Shown one piece after another: positions 37,701 to 47,360 of a DNA stretch of 64,000 bases. The stretch is from Vermamoeba vermiformis. Lineage: Eukaryota > Tubulinea > Echinamoebida. The notes below the pieces were generated by a model. That model was given only the letters and a program-made list of their open reading frames with translations. It did no database searches and was not told the DNA's origin. The stretch is from the NCBI GenBank assembly GCA_045837725.1, contig JBEWZL010000101.1, positions 248,001 to 312,000 on the forward strand, written 5' to 3'. The translations under genes and the position numbers were made by a program. How positions within the stretch are numbered: position 1 is the stretch's first letter; each line of letters starts with the position of its first letter.

Positions 37701-40021
37701 ATCGAGGCCTTAATTAACGATGAGTATGTTGTTAGGAGGAACAATTAATAAGGACGGCGCGTTGTTGATCAAAGCGGTTAAAATTCCAGGAGAAAATACC
37801 TTGGATATAATTACCAACTTGATCGAAAAGACACAAATGTCCAAGGCGAAGATAGAAAGACAAGCCGACAAGATATCATCCTACTTTGTGCCTGTAATTA
37901 TTGGCATTGCTGCGGTTGTTTTTGTCATCTGGATCACGTTGGCTAGTGTCGGCGTGGTTCATGATCAACTAGCCCCCTTCCCCTTAGCAATGGGTTTTAC
38001 CATATCGGGTAAGCAACCCTTAATTATTATCACGACTGCCGACTGATATATATCTATTGCTATGCAGTGCTAGTGGTGTCTTGTCCGTGTGCACTGGCCT
38101 TGTCCGCACCTAATGCCATTATCATCGGCACGGGAGTCGCAGCAAAGCACGGCATTCTATTCAAGGGCGGAGAAGCTGTCGAGGCGTGTCAGAAGCTAGA
38201 CACGATTTGTTTCGACAAAACAGGCACGCTCACCACGGGGGTCTTGTCCGTGACTGACGTCGTGGTGCTCGACTCCGACAACTTCAACGAGCAGCAGGTG
38301 CTAGCTTACGCTGCGAGCATTGAACAAAGTACGTAGTCGAGTCACGTCACATCGACGTTAATAATAATATGTTTGTCTATTTTTAGGCAGTGAACATCCG
38401 TTGAGTCAGGCTATTGTTGAAAAGGCCAAGGGACTCAAATGTGACTTGCAAGAGCCGAAGAACGCCAAAACAGTTCCTGGAATGGGAATTTACGGCACAG
38501 TTGGTGGCAGAAAAGTCTACGTGGGTAATTCAAAGTTGATGAAAAAGGCGGGCAATTAAAGAAAGTCAATTCCACTAAATGCATGTAACAATTTATTTAT
38601 CCTTAATTCTCCCCTTCATCTACCCCGTACATTTCTTCCTGTACTCTCCTTCTTCGGTTGGCTTCTTTATTACGTTGCGATAGTTCTGCTTTTGTTAGAG
38701 GAGGAGCGAGATGGCGGACTGGTGGTTTAACGTGCTGATAATAATGAGTAACAAATGATGTTTCGTTCCATTTGGCACGTGATCCGGTATGATCTCAGAT
38801 GTAAAATGAAATAATGACAATCCTCAACTCATTAAATAGTCATCATTCAGTCTCGTGATCAATACTGCATTGTCAATAATAGACAGTAATTTCCTCTAAA
38901 TGTGTGTAAGGAATGAACTCATTTCTCACGTTACGAATATTTCGGCGGGATTAGAATAACTGAATACTCAATTTCGCGGGTTAACAAGAGAATAGTAGCG
39001 ATACTCGTCTCGCGCGCTCTGTCTTCTTGTTCTTCACTGAAAGGGCGGGAATTGCTGTCGAGAATGTCGAGAGGTAATTTTTTGATAGATTTACAAACAC
39101 CGTCGATTCCTTTCCTTATTCTAATATTTTCAGTCCTGCCGTGCAACTCTACCGATCTACGGGTAAGACAGTCGTGTTTGTTGCCATTGATGGCCACTTG
39201 ATCGGATTGCTGGCTATCTACGACACACCCAAACCCGAATCCAAACAAGTCATCGAGTACTTGCGCAACAAATCAATTCAAGTCTGGATGATCAGTGGAG
39301 ATCACGAGAACACTGCCATCTCCGTCGCAGATCAGCTCGGCATTGCACCGGAGTTTGTTGTCGCCGGTACGCGTTAGTTTGTCTGCAGTAATTGTGCCTA
39401 ATAACTCTTTTGAAAGGTGTTCTACCCAAAGACAAGCTTAAGAAGATTGAAGAGCTTCAAAATTTGGGCAGAACTGTAGCCATGGTTGGAGACGGGGTGA
39501 GTTTTTTAAATTTCGGCATCCGATCCGGATTTAACTTTCATCGAATATAGATTAACGACGGACCTGCGCTAGCTCAAGCTAATATTGGTATCGGTAAGTG
39601 TTTTGATCCTTTATGTATAATTCTGCGATTCTAATCAAAACTGTAGCTGTCGGTTCAGCTTCGAACTTGGCGCAAGAAGCAGCGGATGTGGTGCTGATGA
39701 CCAATAATTTGACGCAGCTGCTTGTCGCTCTTCATTTGGCTGTCAAGGTAAACGGTTTTGATGATGGAGTTTATTGGTGGCTAACCCGGCTGTATTCAGG
39801 TCAATCGGCGAATCCGGTTGAATCTCGGGTGGGCATTCCTATGGAACTCCCTTATTATTCCTATTGCTGCTGGAGTGTTTTATCCGCTCAGTTTCACGCT
39901 TCCTGCTGCTTTCGCTGGGTTAAGCGAGATCTTCTCCATTTTCCCTGTGATCTTGTTGTCGGTGCTTTTGAAGACTTACCGCGTTCCGAAGTCTATCAAA
40001 ATCTTAGACGGCGTGCATTGA
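34743..40021 (+). CDS. P1B-type heavy-metal ATPase with Cys/His-rich N-terminal repeats
   Basis: Pumps a soft metal ion (copper, zinc or cadmium group) across a membrane. A Cys-pair-rich start ([25 protein letters not shown]) precedes ten SCC repeats (35,200-35,830). One HMA domain ([12 protein letters not shown]) follows, then TM helices, the phosphatase loop LTGES, the metal site [11 protein letters not shown] in M6, the phosphorylation site DKTGTLTTG, the HP locus [19 protein letters not shown] and [12 protein letters not shown]. The last exon ([18 protein letters not shown]) ends ILDGVH. Beside CPC, the M7/M8 residues differ from Cu(I) pumps: WN for YN and FSIF where MSS is expected. The frame closes at about 38,559 after [12 protein letters not shown] and resumes at about 39,134 ([20 protein letters not shown]). 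Either the intron uses an unusual donor (GTTGAT near 38,537) or roughly ten residues are lost. See the antisense ORF inside this gap. Confidence 0.88.
35190..35830 (+). repeat. Ten-unit Cys/His-rich coding repeat
   Basis: Tandem units of about 50-70 bp within the ATPase, each with an acidic-Ser lead, a Cys pair and a Lys/His tail, such as [10 protein letters not shown] then HHSHSES. Ten SCC motifs are present. A higher-order block of about 290 bp (from about 35,255 and again from about 35,525) is nearly repeated, showing growth by block duplication. Likely metal-binding. Confidence 0.85.
38603..38800 (-). CDS. Terminal exon of an unrecognised antisense gene inside the ATPase gap
   Basis: On the minus strand an open frame runs from about 38,800 to a TAA at 38,603-38,605. 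It encodes [18 protein letters not shown] and then a basic, charged end ([32 protein letters not shown]). ATAAAT lies just past the stop. No in-frame ATG is present; a possible upstream exon (about 38,934-39,060; [17 protein letters not shown]) ends at GTAACG, but phases do not match with the visible acceptors. It may be a nested gene, a captured exon or a remnant. Function unknown. Confidence 0.4.
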
Positions 40022-40104
40022 TTGTCTAAGTACTCCTCATGGCACCAATACGTGCTATTTTTTAACTTTTTTGAACAATAAACATTTTTTAATTTACAAA
40101 TTAT

Positions 40105-40232
40105 AAAGGACCTATCGCCAGCTATTGTAGGCTAGTATAAGCTAGTTAGACGAGGAAGTCGACAGGTACAGACCAATGGCTGCGTTGCGGGCTCTGACTG
40201 CCGCCCAAGCTTCGAGCGTATCATCATCACTG
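40105..40232 (-). pseudogene. 3'-tail remnant of a family X gene
   Basis: The minus strand reads LEAWAAVRARNAAIGLY then STSSSN and a stop, matching the last 25 codons of the family X gene at 41,475-42,095 (DPWAAVRARDAAIGLYPSISS). Shared noncoding sequence (GGACCTATCGCCAGCTATT) follows both. Upstream of 40,232 the match ends. Only the tail was copied or kept. Confidence 0.75.
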
Positions 40233-40581
40233 GGTTTTAGCGAAAACAAACTCAATTACAATGCTTTTTCTCCGTACTTGGTTACCAGAATTATTCTAAC
40301 AACGAATGATTTCTCTCTTAATTCGTTCATTATCTTTGCCTTGCGATGACTTTCCCTCTAATCTAGATTAGCTAGCCAAAAAGTAAATTGTACCTCAGAT
40401 AAAGCTCGCGACAGTACATTTACTGCAACAATTTACACCAATATGAGGTTGATCAAAAGTGAGACACACGTTAGGATATAACAACTTTATGTAGTACAAC
40501 GAACAGTACAAAACGAAGCAACTAGATTATATCACTATTATATGTAGAAGACGGATCTTCAGCGGGTAACCCCCGCGAGCT

Positions 40582-40752
40582 TTAGCATCCTTCGTTAAAC
40601 TGGGTCCCGAACATAGGGTCGCTGTTGTCCATGATGGAGGTTCTGAAGCCGAGATCAACCTCTCTGTAGGACATGGTACCGTTGCTGCCGCGACCTTCGG
40701 GAATGTACTGGTAGATATGGCCGTCTGAACCTTGAACAATTTGTGATTCCAT
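40582..40752 (-). CDS. 56-residue protein, unrecognised
   Basis: ATG at 40750-40752, TAA at 40582-40584, no intron. The product begins MESQIVQGSDGHIYQYIPEG, continues with RGSNGTMSYREVDLGF and ends FGTQFNEGC. It is polar, with no signal peptide or membrane span. A second copy at 52,472 differs over the first 31 codons by only two replacements (Ile5Val, Pro18Ala), so this part looks constrained or recently copied. Its upstream region is shared with the second copy. Function unknown; too short for a firm coding call from one genome. Confidence 0.5.
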   Translation of the reverse strand: MESQIVQGSDGHIYQYIPEGRGSNGTMSYREVDLGFRTSIMDNSDPMFGTQFNEGC

Positions 40753-41019
40753 CGATCGATGTGCTTGTTACGATTAAATTTGTGTTTTATGAAGTAAAAA
40801 CAACCTTTTTTCACTTTTGTTGTTGTACCCACAAATATGAAATTTCGCAAGATGATTGGCTATCCTGCGATGAAACGTTTTTGCAATGATTGGTGGAATT
40901 CCGTTCTTCGAATTGGTAGCACGTGCGACACGTGTAGCTTTATTCCGCCTTTCAAACATCCACAAATCAAACGTTTTATACCAAATTAGGTGCACTACTA
41001 GCCCATGCAGCTGTGTTTT

Positions 41020-41224
41020 GGTCGAATGCGGTTGAATCTCGGGTGTCATTCTTATGGAACTCCCTTGTTATTCCTATTGCCGCTGGAGTGTTCTATCCGC
41101 TTGGTGTTACGCTTCCGCCTACTTTCGCTAGATTACGCGAAAACTTCCCTGTGATCTTGTTGTCGGTGCTTTTAATGACGTATTGCGGTCCGAAGTCCAT
41201 CAACATCTTAGACGGCGTGCATTG
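41020..41224 (+). pseudogene. Duplicated last exon of the metal ATPase (copy B)
   Basis: Encodes [20 protein letters not shown] through PKSINILDGVH plus stop, about 85 per cent like the true last exon at 39,801-40,021. No upstream ATPase exons accompany it, and a TATTC-AG-like acceptor has decayed. It shares GGGTGTCATTC with copy C against GGGTGGGCATTC in the parent, so B and C share an ancestor. Not expected to be functional. Confidence 0.8.
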
Positions 41225-41474
41225 ATTGTCTTAGTACTCCTCATGGCACCGATACGTGCTATTAACTCAGAACAGAACAAGAAGTTTTTTTACAATCCAA
41301 CCGGCGACTCAGAGCTATTCAGGAATAGCTAGATGGGCAATTTTATCCATTTAAGATCAAGTGGTGGTTCTGGTGACAGTCTCGATTTCTGTAGCAGAAT
41401 TTCGAACCCCACAAAAAATTAAAAATGTTAATGTGGTTATCATTTACTGAGGACCTAGCGACGGCTATTATAGG

Positions 41475-42095
41475 CTATTGATCTACGTTGGATGAAGAGA
41501 TTGATGGGTATAAACCAATGGCTGCGTCGCGGGCTCTGACTGCCGCCCAAGGGTCGAGCGCATCATCATCCTCTCTGTCGCCATCGTAACTACCTTCTTC
41601 AACTTCGTTGTAGTTCTTAGGAACCAAGTGACTATCAATATAGTAGTCCATAGCACGCATGCTGGTTCTTCTGTGAGCAGGTAGCTTGATGAAGCAAAAC
41701 AAATCTAGAAATTCGAGGTAGCTAACGAGCAAGTTCCCAATAGGCCTTTCATGAAACGGAAGGTCGAATTCATCCAAGGCACTAAGTGCTTTGTTAAGGC
41801 AGTTGATTGGAGGAGGCTGAATTCCGTTTTCTTTGGCCCAAGCAAGAAGATCTTCGGCGGATTTGTATTGCTCGTCGGGTAATTGTCGATAATTGTGAAC
41901 TATTTCCAGCAATGTAAACCCATCTACTGCGCCAACAAAAACGTCATCTAGCATTGTCTCGTTCGTAAGTGCGCATTTAAACAGCCGTATGTAACATTCT
42001 GCGTAGGAGCCGTCTGGCCGGTCCCAATCGCTCATTGCTTCCAATTCTGCGTCAGTGAGGTCATAAATTGGTGGAATATTTAGGTTAAGCAACAT
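41475..42095 (-). CDS. Family X protein 1 (unrecognised), 206 residues
   Basis: Single exon, true ATG at 42093-42095 (MLLNLNIPPIYDLTDAELEA). The body has LLEIVHNYRQLPDEQYKSAE, DLLAWAKENGIQPPP, and FIKLPAHRRTSMRAMDYYID, ending DPWAAVRARDAAIGLYPS. A clear paralogue lies at 45,009-45,542, which supports both as genes. Mostly helical in appearance; no enzyme motif, signal or membrane span. Size and helical make-up faintly recall SKP1-like adaptors, but no SKP1 motif is present, so no function is assigned. Its tail has been copied twice in the duplication region. Confidence 0.7.
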   Translation of the reverse strand: MLLNLNIPPIYDLTDAELEAMSDWDRPDGSYAECYIRLFKCALTNETMLDDVFVGAVDGFTLLEIVHNYRQLPDEQYKSAEDLLAWAKENGIQPPPINCLNKALSALDEFDLPFHERPIGNLLVSYLEFLDLFCFIKLPAHRRTSMRAMDYYIDSHLVPKNYNEVEEGSYDGDREDDDALDPWAAVRARDAAIGLYPSISSSNVDQ

Positions 42096-42337
42096 GTTGT
42101 TTCTTGTTCTGAGAGCATGAAAGAATGAAAACAAATTTGCAGTCAGAGCCTTCCCTACAAAAGGCGGCTCGGTTCAGTTCCTCATCTCAACCATTCCCTC
42201 TATGATCGGTTGTCAGTAATGGCGCCTACTATTCTATTAAGTGTCGTCTTCTCTAGTATATAGATTTGTTATATGAGTCCGGATCGAGACTTTTTTTTGC
42301 AGTAATTTCAACGTTTATTAAAGAATATTTTGTTGAA

Positions 42338-44729
42338 TCAATCAAATATCTTATCAGGGTTCATAATGTTCTTGGGGTCTAATGTCTTCTTCAAGGCACG
42401 CATCACATTTACTGTCTCAGGGCCCAACTCAATCGGCAAGTATTTCTAAAAAAGGAAATATCATTAGAATCACGTGTCAGACTTTCAGACCGCTCTCGAC
42501 GTACCTTTTTGCCCACACCAACGCCGTGCTCGCCAGTGCAAGTGCCGTCCATGCTAATGGCGCGCAACACGAGCTTATCGTTGAGGTGCTTGGCCGCTTC
42601 AATCTCTTTGGGATTCTTCGGGTCAATCAGCACGAACAAATGGAAATTGCCGTCACCGACGTGACCGACAATAGGAGCAACGAGATTATGCGCGATAATA
42701 TCTTTTTTCGTCTCTTCCAAGCAGTCTGCAAGTGACGAGATTGGCACGCACGCATCTGTCAAAAAAAAACATCAGGACAACTACTCATATTAGCTAATTT
42801 ATTAATATGACGTACCAGTGATCATAGTCTCGGTGGGGATATCGCGGAGATTAGGACAGGCCCACAAAGCCTCCTTTCGTGCTCTCCAAATTTCATCTCT
42901 TTCCTAAAAAGGAAATTTTCGTTAGAGATCCACCTCTCGCGCCTCGAGACACTTTTAACTTACTTCATTGTTCTTGGCATATCTGAATCCAGAGCCGCTG
43001 AATTTATCGGTAATTCCTTTGACGAAATTGATGGTGGACTCGACTTCATTTTGAGTGCCGCTGAACTCAAACAACAACGTGGGCTTCTCGGGCAATTTGA
43101 CATCGGCGCTCATATTGACGGATTTGATGCACACCTCGTCTGGCACATCGTCAGTGATACATTCATATCGATAATAAGGGTATTGTAACAGTACCTAAGA
43201 GCTCGACTTTGCCGATCCTGACACCATTGCGCATCATATGAAGGACGGTGTTGCCTGCGTCTTTCAACGTGTCAAAGTTGCAAATAGCGACTGTCTTGTA
43301 CGCGGGAATGTTTTGCAGTTTGAGTGTGGCTTCAACAACGACGCCGAGAGTACCTAATGACACGTGTCAAGAAGTGTCAAGCAAGAAGTCAACGGATCTT
43401 ACCTTCAGAGCCGATAAACAAGTGCGTCAAGTCGTAGCCAGCTGAAGATTTGCGTGCTCTGTTGCCAGTCTTGATGATGCGGCCATCGGGCAGAGCGACT
43501 TTGAGACTCAACACGTTGTCTTTCATCGTACCGTAGCGCACTGCATTGGTGCCTGAACAACTCGTGCCAATCTAACATTGCTCTAGTCAACACCTACTCT
43601 AACGCATATAATTATCTCAGCCGTACCATGCCACCAATGGATGCTCCTGGTCCCGGATCCACGGGGAAGAAAAGACCTATGAAACATCGTTAGCAATGGT
43701 ATTTATATTATTAGATTAAAAATATGACACGTACCGTGTGGTTTCAAAATGTCATTGAGTTCGTTGTACGTGAGACCCGGCTCCACCACCACATCCATGT
43801 CTTCAGCATGCAACTTGATGAGCTTTTTCATGCGACTCAAGTTGAGTGAAATGCCGCCGCGTTCAGGCAATGTGTGGCCTTCGAGCGATGTGCCACTGCC
43901 CCATGCGACAATAGGCACGTTGTATTTATTGCAGGCCTTAAGAATTTCAGACTGGCCAAGTGATTAGTACATCCAGAAAAATCAATAAATTTGACATCGC
44001 GATACGTCATAAGGCTAAACGATACATCGTATCATAATATAATACTAAAAAATGGATTATTAAGCTAATAATATGGACTTACAATTTCTGCAGCTGTCTC
44101 TACATAAGCTACGGCATCCGGCAAGCCAGAATGATGATATGAAAAGCCTTTTGTAGCTGACTCACGATCATCTAGATCGGTCTTATATCTAGAATGTTTA
44201 AATGAATAGTTGCTTTGGAAAAAAACTTGCGATCGGATCTCCCAAAAAAGATTTGTGTTTAGAATTGAATCAACACGTACCGGTCTTTAAGGAGTTTAGT
44301 TAATATATTGGTAAATTCTTGCGGTAATTTTTGCTCTTGAGATTGCGCAGCTGATTTTTTTTCTTCGGCAAAGGCATTACGGGTATTATAAGCCAAAATA
44401 CCGGCTCCAACCTAATAAAAATATTATAAATAAATTATTTAATAAGGTTACGTCTATTTTATTACAAGCTAATTTGATAAATTTTTTAAATTATGAAAAG
44501 TTTTCCAATTTATTAAATTTACCGTCAAAGATCCGACGCCAAATGCCCATTTACTGAACGGAGTTAAGCGCGATATATTCTGCGATGCAGTAGAATACAT
44601 TCTTTTGCCTCCATTGCGAATCCCGTTTTGCAATCTCATCCGCGCGCCAAGTCTCGAGGACGACGAGACATTTGAGCGAACTGAGCTCGCAACTCGACGA
44701 ACAACTTTTTCTAATAGCTTGCTGTTCAT
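42338..44729 (-). CDS. LDHD: D-lactate dehydrogenase (cytochrome-type), mitochondrial
   Basis: Oxidises D-lactate to pyruvate with FAD, feeding cytochrome c. The start at 44729 gives a long Ser/Arg-rich mitochondrial leader ([20 protein letters not shown]), then a short hydrophobic stretch ([17 protein letters not shown]). Next come [15 protein letters not shown] (FAD domain), [56 protein letters not shown], and the C-terminal metal/substrate part [12 protein letters not shown] and [12 protein letters not shown], ending MNPDKIFD. These are LDHD signatures. The hydrophobic span after the leader suggests anchoring in the inner membrane, as in yeast Dld1. Paralogue of D2HGDH at 3.6 kb, not tandem. 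Confidence 0.94.
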
Positions 44730-45008
44730 ATTAAATATTTATAATTGAAATGTGTGACTGCGCGGTGGAATATTTTGCCAGTTGGTCACGTGCCTTTCAG
44801 ATCCTGCTTGGGAAACAGAAAGCATCGACATAATACTGAAAAATTGTTCTTATGTATATGGTGGATGATATTAATTGGCCGCTTGACTGATCTGACAAAC
44901 CGAGGCAACTGAATGTGCTTCTTCAGAGCGGGGCATGCATTTTTATTTACATGAATTTATTTTTGTGTATAAAATAATTTCTGGCGTTAAGACAGTTATT
45001 ATAATAGT

Positions 45009-45542
45009 TTAATCTATTCGCCTATCAGTTGAGGGGGCTTCGTCGAACGATGCATCCGGAGGTTCGCTCTTAACTTCTGCAAAGAACTCTCTAGGTGCAT
45101 CACTTGTGTCAATAAGGTAATCCATAGCATATTTGCTCTTTCTTCTGTGCCCAGGTAGTTTAATAAAGCAGATCTCGTCGATGTCGGTCAAGTACCGGAT
45201 CAAAAAAAAGAACACTTCGTCTTCCTTCCATGGAACGTGGTGCTCCTCTGTAGCGTGCAATGTTTTCAATAGGTCTTTGACTGGAGGAGGTTTCAGTCGG
45301 TTTTCTTTGGCCCAGGCAAGAAGATCTTCGGCAGATTTGCATTTACCCTCCGGCAATTGTCGATAAATCTTGGCGAGGTCCACTAAATCTAATTTTTCTA
45401 CTGGCTGATCAAGTGCTTCATCTATAGTTGTTTTTTCGGTGAGTGCAGACTTGAATATACGGAGGTAGGTTTCGAAGTAGATGGCGTATGGATTATTATT
45501 ATCATGGATCTCTTCGGAGCTACATGAGTCAGTTGATTCCAT
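45009..45542 (-). CDS. Family X protein 2 (unrecognised), 177 residues
   Basis: Single exon, ATG at 45540-45542 (MESTDSCSSEEIHDNNNP). Shared with family X 1: LVDLAKIYRQLPEGKCKSAE, DLLAWAKENRLKPPP, and FIKLPGHRRKSKYAMDYLID; the C-terminal tail differs (FFAEVKSEPPDASFDEAP). The conserved middle of about 130 residues defines the family. LDHD lies between the two. Function unknown. Confidence 0.7.
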   Translation of the reverse strand: MESTDSCSSEEIHDNNNPYAIYFETYLRIFKSALTEKTTIDEALDQPVEKLDLVDLAKIYRQLPEGKCKSAEDLLAWAKENRLKPPPVKDLLKTLHATEEHHVPWKEDEVFFFLIRYLTDIDEICFIKLPGHRRKSKYAMDYLIDTSDAPREFFAEVKSEPPDASFDEAPSTDRRID

Positions 45543-45645
45543 TCTTTGATTCGTTGCTGTTACTTACTGCTCAACAGCAATAATAACTAAATTTGACCGT
45601 CAAATTTCTTGGTAGTTTTTGGCAGGCAAAATAATTAAAAATAGC

Positions 45646-47156
45646 CTATTCCACTTCGTCTTCACTGCTCTTGAAATTCTCGTCAAATTTGGTCTCGTTA
45701 GTGGCACCTTGAAGGTTTTGATACTCCGTGATCAAATCTTGCACATTGCACTGCGCTTCAGTGAGCTCCATTTCGTCGAGTCCGTCATTAGTGTAATGGA
45801 ACAAAAACGCTTTTCTTCGAAAAAGTGCCGTGAAATGCTGGTCTAACCGCTGCAGCACGTGAAGGATTGCAGTGCTGTTCGCGAGATACGTGCCTGACAT
45901 GTTCACACCTGGCGCCGCAGTGTCGCATCGAGTCCACTTGAGGTTGTCAGGGATCCACGTCGCGAACTTTGACGCGTACTTGTCACGTGTCAAATTGATC
46001 AGCTCGGCAATCTCCGCGGTCTGAATGGCCCCTCTGAACGAGCACATTGCTGCCAAGTGTTTCCAAGTGGTGTTTTCAGGGGCTGTTGACATCATCATAT
46101 TCTGCGGTTCAAACAGCTGCGATGAGATGTCAGCGAGTGTGACAGGTGTCATTGAGGTGCCATCGGATTGGTCAATTAATTCCGCAGTAATGGGTGCTGT
46201 ACCAACTGTCAAAAAGTGTTGTCGTCCGTACGGCAGGAGATTTGACGAGATTTTTCTGAGATTCATGGACTCGCTGCTAGGCAGTCTCATCGGACACGTG
46301 ATGTTGCTCATGATGTGCGCGGCGATATTGTTCAAGTGGTGGTACACCGGCTTGTTGATCCGATTGTTGAAACAGGCCTTGTACGCCATGTCATCGTCCA
46401 GGTAGACTACGACATCAGCGTTCTCGATCAGTTGCATCATGGACAGCATCACATTGTACGGTCGCACTACGCAGCTGTCACCAACAGTAGTCTCCGTGAC
46501 CGACCAAGTCCACATAATTTTGTCGGCAAACTCTTCACGTAGTCTCGATAAAAGCAGCGTGCCCATGCCAGAGCCGGTACCGCCACCAAGACTGTGCACG
46601 AATTGAAATCCTTGCAAAGATTCTGCGCGTTCAGCTTCCATGCGAACCACATCCAACAGTTGATTTATTATTTCTGGACCTTCAGTGTAGTGACCTTTAG
46701 GCCAACTATTTCCAGCGCCATATCCGTTAGGTGATGCCACTAAATTATCTCCACGATAAAATTTGGCGAGAGGACCCCCGCTAAGGTGGTTGATTGGGCT
46801 TGGATCTGAAAAAAATAGTTAGACGTTAAATTATTCATAATTTTTATTCAATAAAAATTCCAAGCAGCAATGAATTATAGTAAATATTTAATTTAATCAT
46901 GGGTACGCAAGAAACGCTTCTAATTAAATTAATTATTCTAATTTTTCTCACCTAAATCTGTGAAAATAGAACGCGGAACGTATTTATTATCTTCTTCTTC
47001 GTTGAAAAATACTTCCATATTTTCATTGGGTATATTTTTGCCAGGCAAATAATGTCCAGTCGAATCTAAAGCATGTTCTTGGCGCAAAAGTGACCAGAAT
47101 CTGTCACCAAGCATTACGCCACATTGACCGACTTGAATTTGAATTATTTCTCGCAT
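45646..47156 (-). CDS. Highly divergent beta-tubulin
   Basis: Two exons (47,156 to about 46,952; about 46,806 to 45,646). It keeps the autoregulatory MREI start, the GTP-binding GGGTGSGMGTLL, KGHYTEG, MSNITC, FRRKAFLFHYTNDGLDEME and an acidic tail (SSEDEVE), and has near-normal length of about 440. Many usually fixed positions have changed: QVGQCGVMLGDRFW for the QAGQCGNQIGAKFW type, YHHLNNIAAHIMS for the YGDLNHLV type, and TETTVGDSCVVRPYN. By eye about half of residues match standard beta-tubulin. It is probably a specialised isotype, or a fast-evolving lineage; intact throughout, so not a pseudogene. Confidence 0.9.
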
Positions 47157-47360
47157 TGTTAGCTCTTGTATTGTATTTCAACAATAAACAAGCATAATCT
47201 GCTCACCCACAAAAGGTAGTAACGATTTTTGACATTCGAACTTATTTCTGGCTTTGCTAAAGCGTTGGAATTTTCTCTAACGCAATTTATTTCGAGTTTA
47301 CGTTGATATTTTCATAGCAGAAAGACAGGTGGATTTGAGATAACCAAAATTTATTTGGAT

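Larger units (their letters stand above)
40380..41265. repeat. Copy 1 of an inverted segmental duplication
   Basis: About 0.8 kb matching the reverse complement of 51,950-52,735, with high identity, small indels and one roughly 95-nt deletion in the other copy. It contains the 56-residue ORF (minus) and an ATPase-last-exon copy (plus). No terminal inverted repeats or target-site duplication were seen, so segmental duplication is preferred to transposition. Confidence 0.8.

Noticed and set aside
40380-41265. Transposon origin of the duplicated module
   Set aside because: No terminal inverted repeats, target-site duplication, transposase or reverse-transcriptase coding sequence at either copy; the ends are uneven.
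41475-45542. SKP1 assignment for family X
   Set aside because: Size and helical look are similar, but no SKP1 signature block could be aligned.
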